DNA from: Zelopaecilomyces penicillatus
Taxonomy: Eukaryota > Ascomycota > Sordariomycetes > Hypocreales > Pseudodiploosporaceae
NCBI GenBank assembly: GCA_005765155.1
Contig: VCCP01000005.1
Span: 5,084,001 to 5,148,000 of the forward strand
Length of the DNA: 64,000 bases
Direction: 5' to 3'
The notes under the pieces were generated by a model, which saw only the letters and a list, made by a program, of their open reading frames with translations, was not told the origin of the DNA and ran no database searches. A program made the position numbers and the translations under genes. Shown here in pieces: positions 9,650 through 19,789 of this stretch. Positions within the stretch are counted from its first letter, which is position 1. Every line of letters starts with the position of its first letter.

Positions 9650-11329
9650 ATGCCGGGAACTGAAGCTGAATTACGTGTCACACAGGCTCTTCAATATATG
9701 GAAGAAAACCCGGGCTCAAAATTCGCAACGGTGGCTCGGCAATTCAGTATTTCGCGAAAAACTCTGCAACGCCGTTCTCAAGGCGTCAGTGCAAGAATTG
9801 GATATCCTGCACAAAACACCAAGCTAAGCCGGGAAGAAGAAGTTGCATTATGTCGTTATATCGATCGACTAGATAATGCAAATTTTGCGGTACGCCCAGA
9901 GTTTGTTACTGACGCAGCAAACCATATTTTAAGAGAGCGATCTTCAACATCGTTATCCTCAACCCCAGAGACTATTGGAAAGGCCTGGACTACACGCTTT
10001 CTCCAGCGCCACGGCTACTTTAAACGCCTTCAAAAAAAGCTCGATTCGAACCGCCAAGCTTCTGAAGATATCCCTCGAGTTACTCATTATTTTAAACAAT
10101 TAAAACACACTATAGAACGCTTTGGAATCCCTCCCGAAGATATCTGGAATATGGATGAGACTGGCTTTCGAATTGGTATTGGAAAGGATCAACTTGTTGT
10201 TACAAAGCGAAAAAGGGCACATTTATTTAGTATGCCTGAGAACAGAGAAGCTGCTACAGCAATTGAAGCCATCTCTGCCGGCGGCAAGTTTATTCCTGCC
10301 TTCCTTATCCTCAATGGCATTAAACACATATCACAGTGGTATAAGCAACCCGAACTTGAAGATGCTACAGTTATAGCTCTTTCACCAACAGGATATTCAA
10401 ATGACGAGATCAGCCTTGCCTGGATCAAGCATTTCCATCAACACGCGTCCGCAATTAGCAGCTATCGCCTGCTTATTCTGGACGGCTTCGGATCTCATCA
10501 CACGATAGAATTCATTGAGTTCTGTTGGCGGCAAAACATTATTCCTTTTGCAATGCCTCCACATCTTACACATCTTCTTCAACCGCTTGATGTTATGGTC
10601 TTTCAGCCATACAAGCATTATCATAGTAAAGCTTTGGATCAACTAGTCCGTGATGGCCTTACAAATATCACTAAGCTTGAGTTTCTTAGTTGTATCCAAC
10701 AAGTTCGAAAAAAGGCCTTTAAATATACTACAATACTCTCTGCATTCGAAAAGACAGGGATCTGGCCCTTGAACAGCCAATTTATCCTCCAAACCTTGAG
10801 AGAAAGAGCGCCTGTAAAAACACCTTCGCCAGAGCCCTGTGAGGCTGCTTCTTCTGACTTTGAGACCCCAACAACACTGCGGCAAATAAATAAAGTTGCC
10901 GATAAGCTTGATAACGTTCTTCACGAAGACGGTACATTTAGTCCGGAATTTAATTATAATTTATCGCGCTTTATTCGGGGATCGCTTATTGCTGCCACGG
11001 AGTTGGTCCAAACGAAAAGGGACCTTTGCCGCACTAAAAAGGCCGAATTGGTTTCTTTGCAACGCCGTGCCTCAAGGAATAAGACTCTAAAATCAGGCGG
11101 TATTATTAATATAGCTGACGGGCGTCAAATGGTGCTGCAAAAAGAGGTTAACGAGGTTGACAAGGCAAGGAAGGTTGTGGAGGCAGCGAATAAAAAGGAA
11201 CAGAACTATGCCAAACGCGTGTTTTTTGAAGCCGCAAAAAAGGCACGTAAATGGAGAATGGATAGTTTATTAGATCCTTTAATTATTTGGGACTCAGAGC
11301 GAGGGATGCGGTCTGTACGTCGTGGATAG
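9650..11329 (+). CDS. Fot1/Pogo-like transposase (HTH, CENP-B-type, DDE_1), 559 aa
   Basis: First ATG after the left inverted repeat, at 9650. The frame is open further upstream into the repeat, but without an ATG. The order is an N-terminal helix-turn-helix (..FATVARQFSISRKTLQRR), a CENP-B-type DNA-binding domain with the motif WTTRFLQRHG, then the catalytic core. The triad is Asp169 in NMDETGF, Asp278 in LILDGFGSHH and Asp314 in LLQPLDVMVF. D278 to D314 spacing is 36, the DD35D arrangement of pogo/Fot1 elements. The C-terminus is rich in charged residues (KRDLCRTKKAEL..). No introns or frame breaks are seen. It would cut and paste its own element by binding the terminal repeats. Base composition is more AT-rich than neighbouring genes, as expected for an insert. 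Confidence 0.93.
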   Translation: MPGTEAELRVTQALQYMEENPGSKFATVARQFSISRKTLQRRSQGVSARIGYPAQNTKLSREEEVALCRYIDRLDNANFAVRPEFVTDAANHILRERSSTSLSSTPETIGKAWTTRFLQRHGYFKRLQKKLDSNRQASEDIPRVTHYFKQLKHTIERFGIPPEDIWNMDETGFRIGIGKDQLVVTKRKRAHLFSMPENREAATAIEAISAGGKFIPAFLILNGIKHISQWYKQPELEDATVIALSPTGYSNDEISLAWIKHFHQHASAISSYRLLILDGFGSHHTIEFIEFCWRQNIIPFAMPPHLTHLLQPLDVMVFQPYKHYHSKALDQLVRDGLTNITKLEFLSCIQQVRKKAFKYTTILSAFEKTGIWPLNSQFILQTLRERAPVKTPSPEPCEAASSDFETPTTLRQINKVADKLDNVLHEDGTFSPEFNYNLSRFIRGSLIAATELVQTKRDLCRTKKAELVSLQRRASRNKTLKSGGIINIADGRQMVLQKEVNEVDKARKVVEAANKKEQNYAKRVFFEAAKKARKWRMDSLLDPLIIWDSERGMRSVRRG

Positions 11330-11341
11330 CTTCAAATTGAT

Positions 11342-11444
11342 AAAAAGGTGGCCACGTTGCTGATGTGGCCACCTTGCTGATGAGCACCACCTTTGGTGGT
11401 GCGAGCATTTGCGAGACCCAAAAAAGTGGGGCGTGGCACGGTTA
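11342..11444 (-). repeat. Right terminal inverted repeat
   Basis: Exact reverse complement of 9501-9603, including both palindromes and the tandem 17-mers. It begins 13 bp after the transposase stop codon. Confidence 0.92.
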
Positions 11445-11468
11445 TGTGTTTGGATCGGACAAACTGAC
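11442..11468 (+). repeat. 27-bp direct repeat, right copy, flanking the transposon
   Basis: Identical to 9471-9497. Its first three bases (TTA) overlap the end of the inverted repeat and TA target. After the repeat the flanks differ (TATTAA on the left, GCTCCT on the right). Confidence 0.9.
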
Positions 11469-12332
11469 GCTCCTTACCAGATCCCGATCCCCGTAGTTAG
11501 TGCACATAACCCCCTGTAACTCCAGGGCATTGATTAGCAAACAACTGTGCGCGGATTCAGATTCCGATCCCCGCATCCTTCGCATCTCAGTGGGAAAGAT
11601 TGCGATCGCGCTTGAGAAGATGATAGATGCTCGGAGCATATAGCGGAAGGATTTGAAGTCTTTGCAGAGGAATTGGAATTATATATATTTGTTTACATTC
11701 TCGCGATATCCACAATGTTGAATAATATACAAAGTCATATCAACGCCTGAATGTCAACCAATGACACAACTGCCGTTTGTTTTTCATTTAGACATCTATC
11801 CATTAACGCCTCTTCTCATCAGACCCTAAAACTACAGTCAATATAATCGGTAAGTAGTCAATATAGCATTAATGGCAGAACGGCCTCTCGGCCTGACACG
11901 ATGATCCGAGCGGCGGGCCTCCTTCATGCTCCAGCTGTCAAATGCGGGGGACGCTTGCTGCTATGCAGGTACAAGATCATCTCCGCATAAACAAGGCCAC
12001 ACCAAACTTACCTTTACCACATGCTTCCAAAGCCGATTGCATGATCTTCTTATCCTCGGCGCACTCTCCTCATCAAGGTGGAGCGATGCTAAAGAGAAAG
12101 CATTGTTAAGCCTTATGGCGGCATTCAAGGCCCGTTGATCCGTGGCAGACACGAAAAAAAGTGCCTGCATGGAGTCTAGATATGGAAGCTATTTGCCGAT
12201 GGTTTCCACGGAGCTGAACCACCACTCCAACGCATAAAAGAACCAGATCCCCCTCAAAGAATCAATCGCGCATTTGTTGTTCATCATCTCTCAGCAACTC
12301 TCAACCCGATTGATCCAATATATACAATCGCA
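11469..12332. other. Intergenic, promoter side of the YhhN-like gene
   Basis: No supported gene. The 80 bp before the ATG at 12333 has a pyrimidine-rich stretch and CAATATATACAATCGCA, a plausible start-proximal sequence. Small frames on both strands have no recognisable features. Confidence 0.4.
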
Positions 12333-13013
12333 ATGTCCTTCGATTTCGGCGGCAACACCGAAGGCAGCCTCGCCACTGGCGTCCTCGCCGCCTCGCTGGC
12401 CTCATCTGCCCTCTACTTCTTCAAAGTCAACGACGCGCCTCACTACTCGCGCATGCTGGCCAAGACGCTCTCGACGACGCTTCTCGCCACTACTGCCGCC
12501 GTGAGTGGCGGACCTGCGACTCTCACCGCGGCGCTGGCTCTGGGGTCTGTTGGCGATGCGTTTCTCTCCTGGGACGGGGAGACAAACTTCCTCGGTGGCC
12601 TTTCTAGCTTTCTCGTCGCGCATTTGTTGTACATCAAGCTCTTCTTCGACAATAGCAGCGGAAAAGCTCTCGTCGTGGAGGATAATGTGCGCCTAGGGCT
12701 CGCGGGTGGGATGATGGCACTGGCGCCGTCGATGATCATCTTGCTCATGCCCCGAGTTGGTCGCGCGCTGCAGGCTCCCGTATTCATTTACTCTGCCACT
12801 ATTCTCGTCATGGTTCTCACGGCGCTGTCGATAAACAACGACCAGGTCATTACCGGTGCGGTCCTCTTTGCTGCCTCGGACGCCATTCTCGCATCTGGCA
12901 GGTTTCTGGTCGCTCCTACGTCCTCGCACCGTAGTTGGATGCAACCGCTTGTCTGGGTTCTTTACTTTTCTGGGCAATTGTTGATTGCGCTGGGCATGCT
13001 CAAGGTTCTGTAA
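12333..13013 (+). CDS. YhhN/TMEM86-family membrane protein (lysoplasmalogenase-like), 226 aa, intronless
   Basis: A single exon encodes about seven to eight hydrophobic helices. The conserved acidic motif SVGDAFLSWDG after helix 3 and SDAILASGRF in the sixth segment carry the Asp residues characteristic of YhhN/TMEM86 proteins, which in animals cleave the vinyl-ether bond of lysoplasmalogens. Fungi generally lack plasmalogens, so the native substrate is uncertain. Length (226 aa) matches the family (about 210-240). It lies tail to tail with the ferric reductase gene, stops about 100 bp apart, with no evident functional link. Confidence 0.8.
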   Translation: MSFDFGGNTEGSLATGVLAASLASSALYFFKVNDAPHYSRMLAKTLSTTLLATTAAVSGGPATLTAALALGSVGDAFLSWDGETNFLGGLSSFLVAHLLYIKLFFDNSSGKALVVEDNVRLGLAGGMMALAPSMIILLMPRVGRALQAPVFIYSATILVMVLTALSINNDQVITGAVLFAASDAILASGRFLVAPTSSHRSWMQPLVWVLYFSGQLLIALGMLKVL

Positions 13014-13110
13014 AAATCACGCAGAACTGCTTCAATGCTCTTTCGAGGGGGCAATTAGCCATGTTGCAAAATTGTTAGCATTGACGTGTCATGAAATCTA
13101 AATAGCTCCA

Positions 13111-15718
13111 TCACCAGTTGAAACTCTCTTCAAAATACTCTATCCGACGTGATCCTCTGCCCATCATGTCTACCACGGCGCGTCTTGAATCATCCGCCAT
13201 CTTCGCCGGCCCGCACGCCACCACAGCCATGCTCTCCGTCCCAGCAGCCGCAGCCGCCAATGTGACCACTTCTCGAGCGTCCAGACGCCCTGAATGATAC
13301 TGAACTTGCGAAAGCAAAGTGCTCTCAACCTCGCAGCCTGTTTGTGACGTGATGTAAAGATCTAATGATACGTTGCTCCGCTCTAATATTTCACCAAAGT
13401 CGCGTTCAAGGACATCAGCAGCGAGAGCCGGCTCTCGCACTGCCCAGTGTATATGAATAGACTTCACTTTCGAAGTAGTGCTCGCCAAGTCGGTGATGTA
13501 GGAGAGCGGTAAGACAATGCCGCTCCCGCCGACGACGAATAAGACGTGATTAAATGTGTGGAAGGGAAGTGTGTGTCCATAAGGGCCCTCGACTAGGACT
13601 CGGATAGGTGTGGACTGTGGCCAGCTAGACGCTGCTTGATCTCGTAAGCGGGATGTGAATCCGTCGTACGGTCGGATGAGAAACGTCATCCAATTTGAAT
13701 CGGTTCCTGGTGATGTTGGAGAGCCCTCGGCGCCCTGTGTCCCGTTTTCGTCGTTTGAGACTAGGAGAGGCAGCTCTTCGCCAAGCGACTTTAGCCTTTG
13801 CGTACTAGAATTCGATACGGATGCGACGGTAAAGGGGTGACTTTCCCACCAGTGCGAGTTGTTGAGCACCATGAGATAGTAGTAAGTTCCAGGGGCTGGC
13901 TTATATACACTTCTATGGCTGGGAATTCGCAGCCGTACGATGTTGGAAGATTCGTTGTATGTTGCCAAGGCGGTGGTGCCTGTGATGCGGTAGTTGAAGG
14001 CAAGAATGCGAATGATTCGAAATGTTCGGTCAGCTACCCAGATGTATACGGGGACCCAGAATAGGCCGTCAAACTGGCCATTAAATATGGAAACGTGACT
14101 TAATGAGGTTAGTAGATGTTGGCAGATGAATGTCAGTAGTTTGATGAGAACCTGGGTATTGCAACTCACCCAAGCATCGTCAATAATATGAGAAGTGACA
14201 GGCCAATATGAATAATCAAAAAGGTCTCATACTGAGTGCGGCGTATCCAGTAGACTGAGAGCCCGACAAGAAGACACATGAACACGGTTGCCTAATGAAT
14301 TGTAAGAAACTGCATGCATCCAGAGTCTTCCTATCAAAAAGAAATAAAGGATAAGATAAACTCACTAATTCACCCGCCCACCAGAACCAATACTGCCACC
14401 ACCACGCAAAGTACTTCCACCCTCCCTCTGATGATCATTAGCACAATATTGCCAACTATAGAGAGTGATGACAAACCTCTAAAGATGAGTACGGTGTAGC
14501 CAACAGAGTGCACTACCGCCTGCAGCGTTGCAATCCGAGCTACCCATCGATGGAAGTTGTTGTACGTTCCAAAGTCCCAGCCTGGGAGCCACAGGGCGAA
14601 GTTGTTCCGCATGCCGAAGAGCCAGATGATGGGGAAGTTGGCAAATGAAATGATGCCGGTTCTATCAGAGACATACCGCAGGATCTGCTTGGTAGTAGAT
14701 GGGAAGCTGTGATTGAACGAGCATTAGCTCCTTCGTTTATAACAGTGATGATGCTTCTTTGCCGGAGAAAAGGTGGTTCACTTACTAAATATTTTCTGGA
14801 ATTATTCTGTACCCAAGAATACTAAACGCAATGTTGATCGCTGTAAATGCCAACAATGTGAGCGTCTGGATTCGAGGTGGAATGGTACACCACCAGACAT
14901 TCTGAGCGCATCGATATCCAAAAGTCGCAGGGACGATGATTTTGCGTCGAAACCATGTCGATGGAGGATCTATGCAGTTGTTGGGGAAACTGTGAGGCGA
15001 TATTTTGGAGGTGAGAAGGCGAGATGCGGAGATGGCTATGCGGTTGACCATGCCGATGGCGACGACGATTACCCAGAAGAAAATCATAGAAAACCTGGTG
15101 TTGTGAGTTTTAGATAGCAAGACATTATAGGGAGGTTATTTACCCGTATAGGAAATGGTATTTATGAACATATGCCACAGAGTCCTACTACTGCTTAGCC
15201 ATGATCAAACTCACTGCGAAAGCAATATCTCATCATACTAATGTGTCAAACCAGAGTGTGTAATACTCTCCCGTCGGCAAGATGACCTCTCCAACAGGTT
15301 CATTCTTGCTAAACGTCTCATTTCTCGTAAACCTCCTCAGTCGCGCAACATCTCCCGCCGTGTAATTAGAGACTAGATCAAACGCCGGGATCGCCACGTG
15401 AAATTTCGCTAGACAGGTAGCGTTGAGTGATTGAAGACTGGTATCGCGATCTTGGTGAGTGGTGCAGTATGTGTCAAGACATAGGTACATGGACGATAAT
15501 GCGAGACGGTTCTGGCATGACTGCGGCACGGTATTTGGCAGCGTTGCATCTGCAGCAGCAGGCGCATCGTTATTATGAGATGGTTCTGCGAACGACACAG
15601 ATTTGAAACACTTCTTGCATGCTTGCAGACATAAGCCCTCTCGGAGCTGGGCGGCTGCGGAGAGTGCGGGAAGAGAAGAGAGGAGGAGATGCCATGAAAG
15701 CACCGATTTCAGATTCAT
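13111..15718 (-). CDS. Ferric/cupric-chelate reductase (FRE family, NOX fold), 7 exons, 743 aa
   Basis: Exons 15718-15239, 15184-15144, 15094-14786, 14706-14477, 14427-14366, 14291-14170 and 14098-13111 splice to 743 aa. A signal peptide (MNLKSVLSWHLLLSSLPALS) leads an extracellular Cys-rich domain (CLQACKKCFKSV.., glycosylation sites). Membrane helices carry the family signature RTGIISFANFPIIWLFGMRN and the heme-ligand region FNNFHRW (here YNNFHRW) and AVVHSVGYT. The cytosolic part has the FAD motif HPFT (502-505), the NADPH motifs GPYG and VVGGSGIVLPL, and a final CGP. It moves electrons from NADPH across the plasma membrane to reduce Fe(III) chelates for uptake. Every splice junction restores a conserved segment. 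Two perfect ATCWGATAA sites about 135-150 bp upstream suggest iron-dependent repression. Confidence 0.95.
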
Positions 15719-16631
15719 CTTTCGTCCATGTTATGAAATAGGTGCAGCTGCCAAATGAAGCGATACAGCCGAGATAAGTCAGGAAAAAACGGCGACGGGG
15801 TTGACAAAGACTCCAAGGAATGGGCGATGAGATAAGAGGGATTGCGCGTTTTTATCAGATGATCAGATAAGCGGTCGGATCTCGTTTATCCCCATCGCTG
15901 GGATAGTCGGAGTACCATCGGCTGACCGGGGATACTAAATTATGGAGCAAATGCCTAGTTGGTCAGGGTGACCCATTTCGGATAGCCTATTCAATTCTAT
16001 GTGTATTCAGCGATGAAGAAGTGCTTTTAATGTGTGATTTCACATCTCTTATGGCCATTCTTTATTTTCATATTTTACTAGTTATGATATATACGTTAAC
16101 TATGAGCAAGTTGGAGCAAGATTTATGTCCATGTGACGAGTGGTGAAATAGTGAAATGATGGAATGAGCAAAGCCACGCTTTTCGTCTAATGAGAGGCTC
16201 CACATCGGGCCAACACGCGATGTGTCTGCGTGGGGGATCAGGTGTTCATGTCAGTCAGTCACCGACTCACCGCTAACCAGATGGGAATATGGCTCTTAAA
16301 CAACAGTCCCCGTCAAGTAAATAAACACGGGCAGTCTTTCTCTAAGCTCTTGTGAGCTTCAACATCAAAGTTGACGCCATGAATGAGTTGCCATGGACAG
16401 TCATCACTCATGCTGGTGTTGGCTTCCTTGCTTTTTCCATCTTCAGCGGAAATGAGCCTTCTTCGTCCGCATCATCACATTTGGTATTAACAGCCCGCGA
16501 ATGATGCCAGGCCCGGGCTTCTTCACATCTTAGGGGTAGTAATTAGCCCCTTTGATGCCCAACTGAAGTCTAGAATTTATCATCAACCCCTAGAAACCAT
16601 CACGCACGTAGCCTTACCATATATACACATC
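15719..16631. other. Divergent intergenic region between ferric reductase and aadA-like gene
   Basis: Shared promoter region for two divergently transcribed genes. The part near the ferric reductase is dense in GATAA cores (about 15770-15900). The remainder shows no gene, only AT-rich sequence near 16060-16110. Confidence 0.5.
15852..15870. promoter_or_regulatory. Paired iron-responsive GATA (SreA/Fep1-type) sites
   Basis: TTATCAGAT at 15852-15860 is the reverse complement of ATCTGATAA, and ATCAGATAA follows at 15862-15870. Both match ATCWGATAA, the consensus known for SreA of Aspergillus and Fep1 of fission yeast. They are head to head with one base between them, 134-152 bp upstream of the ferric reductase start. 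Extra GATAA cores lie nearby (AGATAAG near 15773 and 15831). Confidence 0.7.
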
Positions 16632-17498
16632 ATGGACGTAGACTCGGAGCAGTACACCCTCGAGGTCGCCCTGGCCCTAGTCGATGTCCTAGGCAGCCAG
16701 CTCATCGGCATCTACCTGCACGGCTCTGCAGCCCTGGGCGGCTTCGACCGACGCCGCAGCGATATCAACATGCTCGTTGTAGTAGATGCGTCCTTAGAGG
16801 CGCCCCAGAAATCGGCCGTCGCGGAGGCGCTGGGCGACATGACCCTGCCTTGCCCAGCCTGTGGCTTGGAGCTGACCATTGTCACGAGCCTCGTCGCCCA
16901 GTTCTCCTTCTCCCTCCCCTCCTCAAATTTCCAGCCCAACGCCGATTCCATCACCGCTGAGCTACATCTACGCACCAGTCTGCGCACCGACACGCGCATT
17001 GTCAACAACGGCCAGGAGCACGACCACGCCAGCGATGCCGATCTGCTGGTGCTCGCTCTAGCCGTGTGCCACGCCGCGGGCCGGTCCCTCGGCGCCGGGT
17101 TACTGCCGACGGCGGCGTTTTCCCCCGTGCCGGACAGTCTCATCCGCGCAACGCTCCTGCGGCAGCTGCAGCTGCAGGCAGACCAGGCGCGGCCTAATGA
17201 AAACACAGTTCTAGAGGCCTGCCGAGCGTGGCATTTCGCTGTGCATGGCACGCTGGTGTCGAAAGTTGCGGGTGGGGAGTGGGCGCTTGACCGGGTTTCG
17301 GCGGCGGCGGCGTATCGTGGGTTGGTGGTGACGGCACTGGGGCGTCTGCAGGGGAACAGTGAGAGTATAGATGGCGGAAAGTGCTATATGGGCAGCAGTC
17401 GGTTGGAGAAAAAGGCAGTAAAGGAGTTTGTGCAGAATGTGGTGATGCGGATGACGGATGGGAAGAGGGCGACGCCGAGGGTGTATGGGAGGAGATGA
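16632..17498 (+). CDS. aadA-like (ANT(3'')-type) nucleotidyltransferase homolog, 288 aa, active-site Asp replaced
   Basis: The single-exon protein begins with a nucleotidyltransferase fold: IGIYLHGSAALGGF (residues 26-38) then RRRSDINMLVVVD. Bacterial ANT(3'')/AadA enzymes have a GS..SDxD motif in which both Asp residues bind Mg-ATP. Here the pair is Asp44 and Asn46. A downstream Glu (LELTIV) could be the general base. The C-terminal half is alpha-helical with a conserved ACRAWHFAVHG segment resembling the AadA C-terminal domain, and it ends in a basic tail. Length fits AadA (about 260-290). Such genes are scattered in fungi and may derive from bacteria. Intronless structure and GC-rich codons agree with, but do not prove, transfer. 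With Asn46 the adenylylation activity is doubtful, so it may bind rather than modify a ligand. Confidence 0.7.
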   Translation: MDVDSEQYTLEVALALVDVLGSQLIGIYLHGSAALGGFDRRRSDINMLVVVDASLEAPQKSAVAEALGDMTLPCPACGLELTIVTSLVAQFSFSLPSSNFQPNADSITAELHLRTSLRTDTRIVNNGQEHDHASDADLLVLALAVCHAAGRSLGAGLLPTAAFSPVPDSLIRATLLRQLQLQADQARPNENTVLEACRAWHFAVHGTLVSKVAGGEWALDRVSAAAAYRGLVVTALGRLQGNSESIDGGKCYMGSSRLEKKAVKEFVQNVVMRMTDGKRATPRVYGRR

Positions 17499-18300
17499 CA
17501 TATGACATAGATTTCTACGAGGAGGCTTCAATGTGTAACCTTTAATAACCCCCAATGGTGAATGACATGACAAGCTATATTTCAATAGCAACATCCATCC
17601 TTTCTAGATTCGAAGCTTTTCCCATGTGCTTTGAAAATATCGTCAACCCTTTCCACAGATCTGTGAAGCTTTCCCGACCATCATTTCCCTGACAAACCCA
17701 ATATGTGTGCAAGATGAGGCTATCTGGCCCTACTACTATTTCAACCTCTGTTTACCAAATGAAAACGGCGCTCAATAGCTGTCATTTGCAATGTCATGCT
17801 TCTCACAAATACTATATATCTTAACAGATGCCATAGTCATCCTTACAATCGGGACAAGCTAACGCGTTACAATAAGAACAGTGAAGAGACAGTCTTCTAC
17901 ACAATCACCCCGCAGATTACGTAGCTTACTTGGATTGGACCAGCCAATGCTACCCTCAATAATAATACCTGTTGGTCCAACACAGCCTACATGCTTTGGT
18001 GGCGCATCAGGCCCATTGTCGTGGCCCTAGAGTGAGGCTGCAAGGCAACCAAGAGGACTCTGGGCAACCAACAAATAAGAAGTTTCTAGAGTTTCTCTCT
18101 TGGAGATGGTTGCCTAGAGGCCTCCGAGCTGGTTATGGGAGTTGGCCGTCTCAGAGCAGCTTTCTCAAGAAATAAGTCCTTGCAAAATCGCTACTTAGCA
18201 ACGCATATCGGGATATATAGAAAAACGTATTCGATAACAATACTTCACCAGATAACTGATCAGCACTATACTTTTTTGGTTTTTGAAGCGACCCGGCAAG
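17499..18300. other. Intergenic, no gene seen
   Basis: AT-rich sequence with no supported reading frame. It holds the 3' end of the aadA-like gene and the promoter of the T5orf172-like gene (TATATAG near 18217 and an A/T-rich run before 18301). Confidence 0.4.
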
Positions 18301-19789
18301 ATGTCTCAGGAATATCCAACGCCTCCGAGTTCTCCGCTTGCATTCAAATCACCCAAAATTTACAAGGCGGGCAATGAGCTCGGTACAGATGACGAAATAA
18401 GCAAACCTGGTTCCTCTACGCCTTCAACAGTTTCCATAAGCTATTCATCAACTGAGTCAAATTCAACTACGCTCGTTGAAAGTCCGGCACAGCAGCCTGT
18501 CGAGCTTGATGCCGCCGAATTGAAGCGCCTGCTCTTCCCCGACACGTGGCGATGCGGATGTCTTACGAAAAAAAAACACGCCATGCCAGATTGATGTTAG
18601 AAATGATCAAAGGTCTGCGGTTGAAGCACAGATCGAATCGATGGCAGGTCCCATTCCCACATACACAGAACTCAGCTGTAAGCTAAAGGCCCTGGCTAAG
18701 CGAGTACATTGTCGGCGGCACCATGGTGGGGAGGAAGCCATCAAACGTCGAGTGGAGGGTTGGATAACAGTTTTATATGCTAAAAATCAGGGCACTAGTC
18801 TTCAGAAGCCCCTGGAGGTTCAAATTCAAGAAGTTTTTGGTCAATTGTCCATCCAATGCAAGGGGAAAACTGCCGACAACGACAAATGTCGCCTTAAGAT
18901 CGGGGGACAGAAGGTGCAGAATTGTGTCAAAACAGTGCAAGAGATTGTCAATCTTGCAAACAACCCCGAAGACGACGACAAAATGGAATACATGCTACAA
19001 GTGCTTGAACGAAATATCTTTTGCATTTCTCACGGCGGAGACTCTTTCAAGCATGCGCCTTTATGGCATTCGAAAATCAAGGAAATTCGTACCCAGCATG
19101 AAGCTGAGCATGTCAATTCCGCCAAGGACGTTGAGATAGAATTAGCTGGCAATTCTAGTCAAGCTTCAAGTTCTGAAAAAGACGAAAACTCACTGCACGA
19201 AATCGAGGCCGAAGATCATCCCCGAAACCCGATCAGCCAAGCACTGGGTGATGTACAGCCATCATCATTCACGCCAACAATAGATCCAGCCAAGTACTGG
19301 CCTACGACTTTTGATGAAAGCCCATTTTGCATCTCAAGCCACAGTTCGGGGGACCGGAGCCTTTCAAGGGCCAAGGTTTTGGACAAGGCAAAAAGCGAAT
19401 TAAAAGTGGAACCAAACGACACAGAGGACGGGTTTGTATACGTCTATCAGGTGAAAGGAAACGACAAGTTCGTCAAGATCGGATACACTAATCGTCCGTT
19501 GGTTATGCGCCACGATGAGTGGGAATTCGATTGCAACAGAGCTCCTATTATACGCTACCCGTTTACACTACTTCCTCTTATGGTCCCTCATGCACACCAC
19601 ATCGAGACTTTGTGTCATGCACAGCTAGACCATTGCCGCGTTAGAATCAAGTGCGATGCCTGTATGAAGGAGCACAAGGAATGGTTTGAAGTTGATGTAG
19701 CTGAGGCTATTGAGGTTGTCCAATACTGGTCGACGTGGATGTTATCGAGTCCATATCAAGAGCCAGAGCTGAGCTCGGAGTCAAATTGA
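18301..19789 (+). pseudogene. T5orf172 (GIY-YIG-like) domain gene split by an A9 frameshift
   Basis: Two open frames abut. The first (18301-18594) starts MSQEYPTPPSSP and is Ser/Thr-rich. The second is open across the junction and runs to 19789. At 18568-18576 there is a run of nine A. With one A fewer the frames join as LTKKNTPCQIDV, a C-x-C..C context like that seen before Mug113/T5orf172 domains. The C-terminal domain has GFVYVYQVKG, KIGYTNR, the Arg and Trp of RHDEW, a CDACMKEHKEWF block and HHIETLCHAQL, which fit PF10544, a GIY-YIG superfamily domain. Members may be nucleases or DNA-associated proteins. The break could be a real inactivating indel, an assembly error or a slippage site. 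A separate initiation at the Met of 18641 would give a 382-aa protein without the N-terminus. An intron spanning the run cannot be excluded. Confidence 0.65.

Larger units (their letters stand above)
9501..11444 (+). mobile_element. Complete Fot1/Pogo-type DNA transposon, 1.94 kb
   Basis: Bounded by TA dinucleotides (9501-9502 and 11443-11444) and perfect inverted terminal repeats of 103 bp including the TA. One uninterrupted transposase gene fills the interior. Intact repeats and an intact reading frame imply a recent insertion and possible autonomy. The TA target, CENP-B-like DNA-binding region and D,D,D catalytic triad place it in the Tc1/mariner superfamily, pogo/Fot1 branch. I see no accumulation of C-to-T transitions or stop codons, so repeat-induced point mutation has not inactivated this copy. 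Confidence 0.92.
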
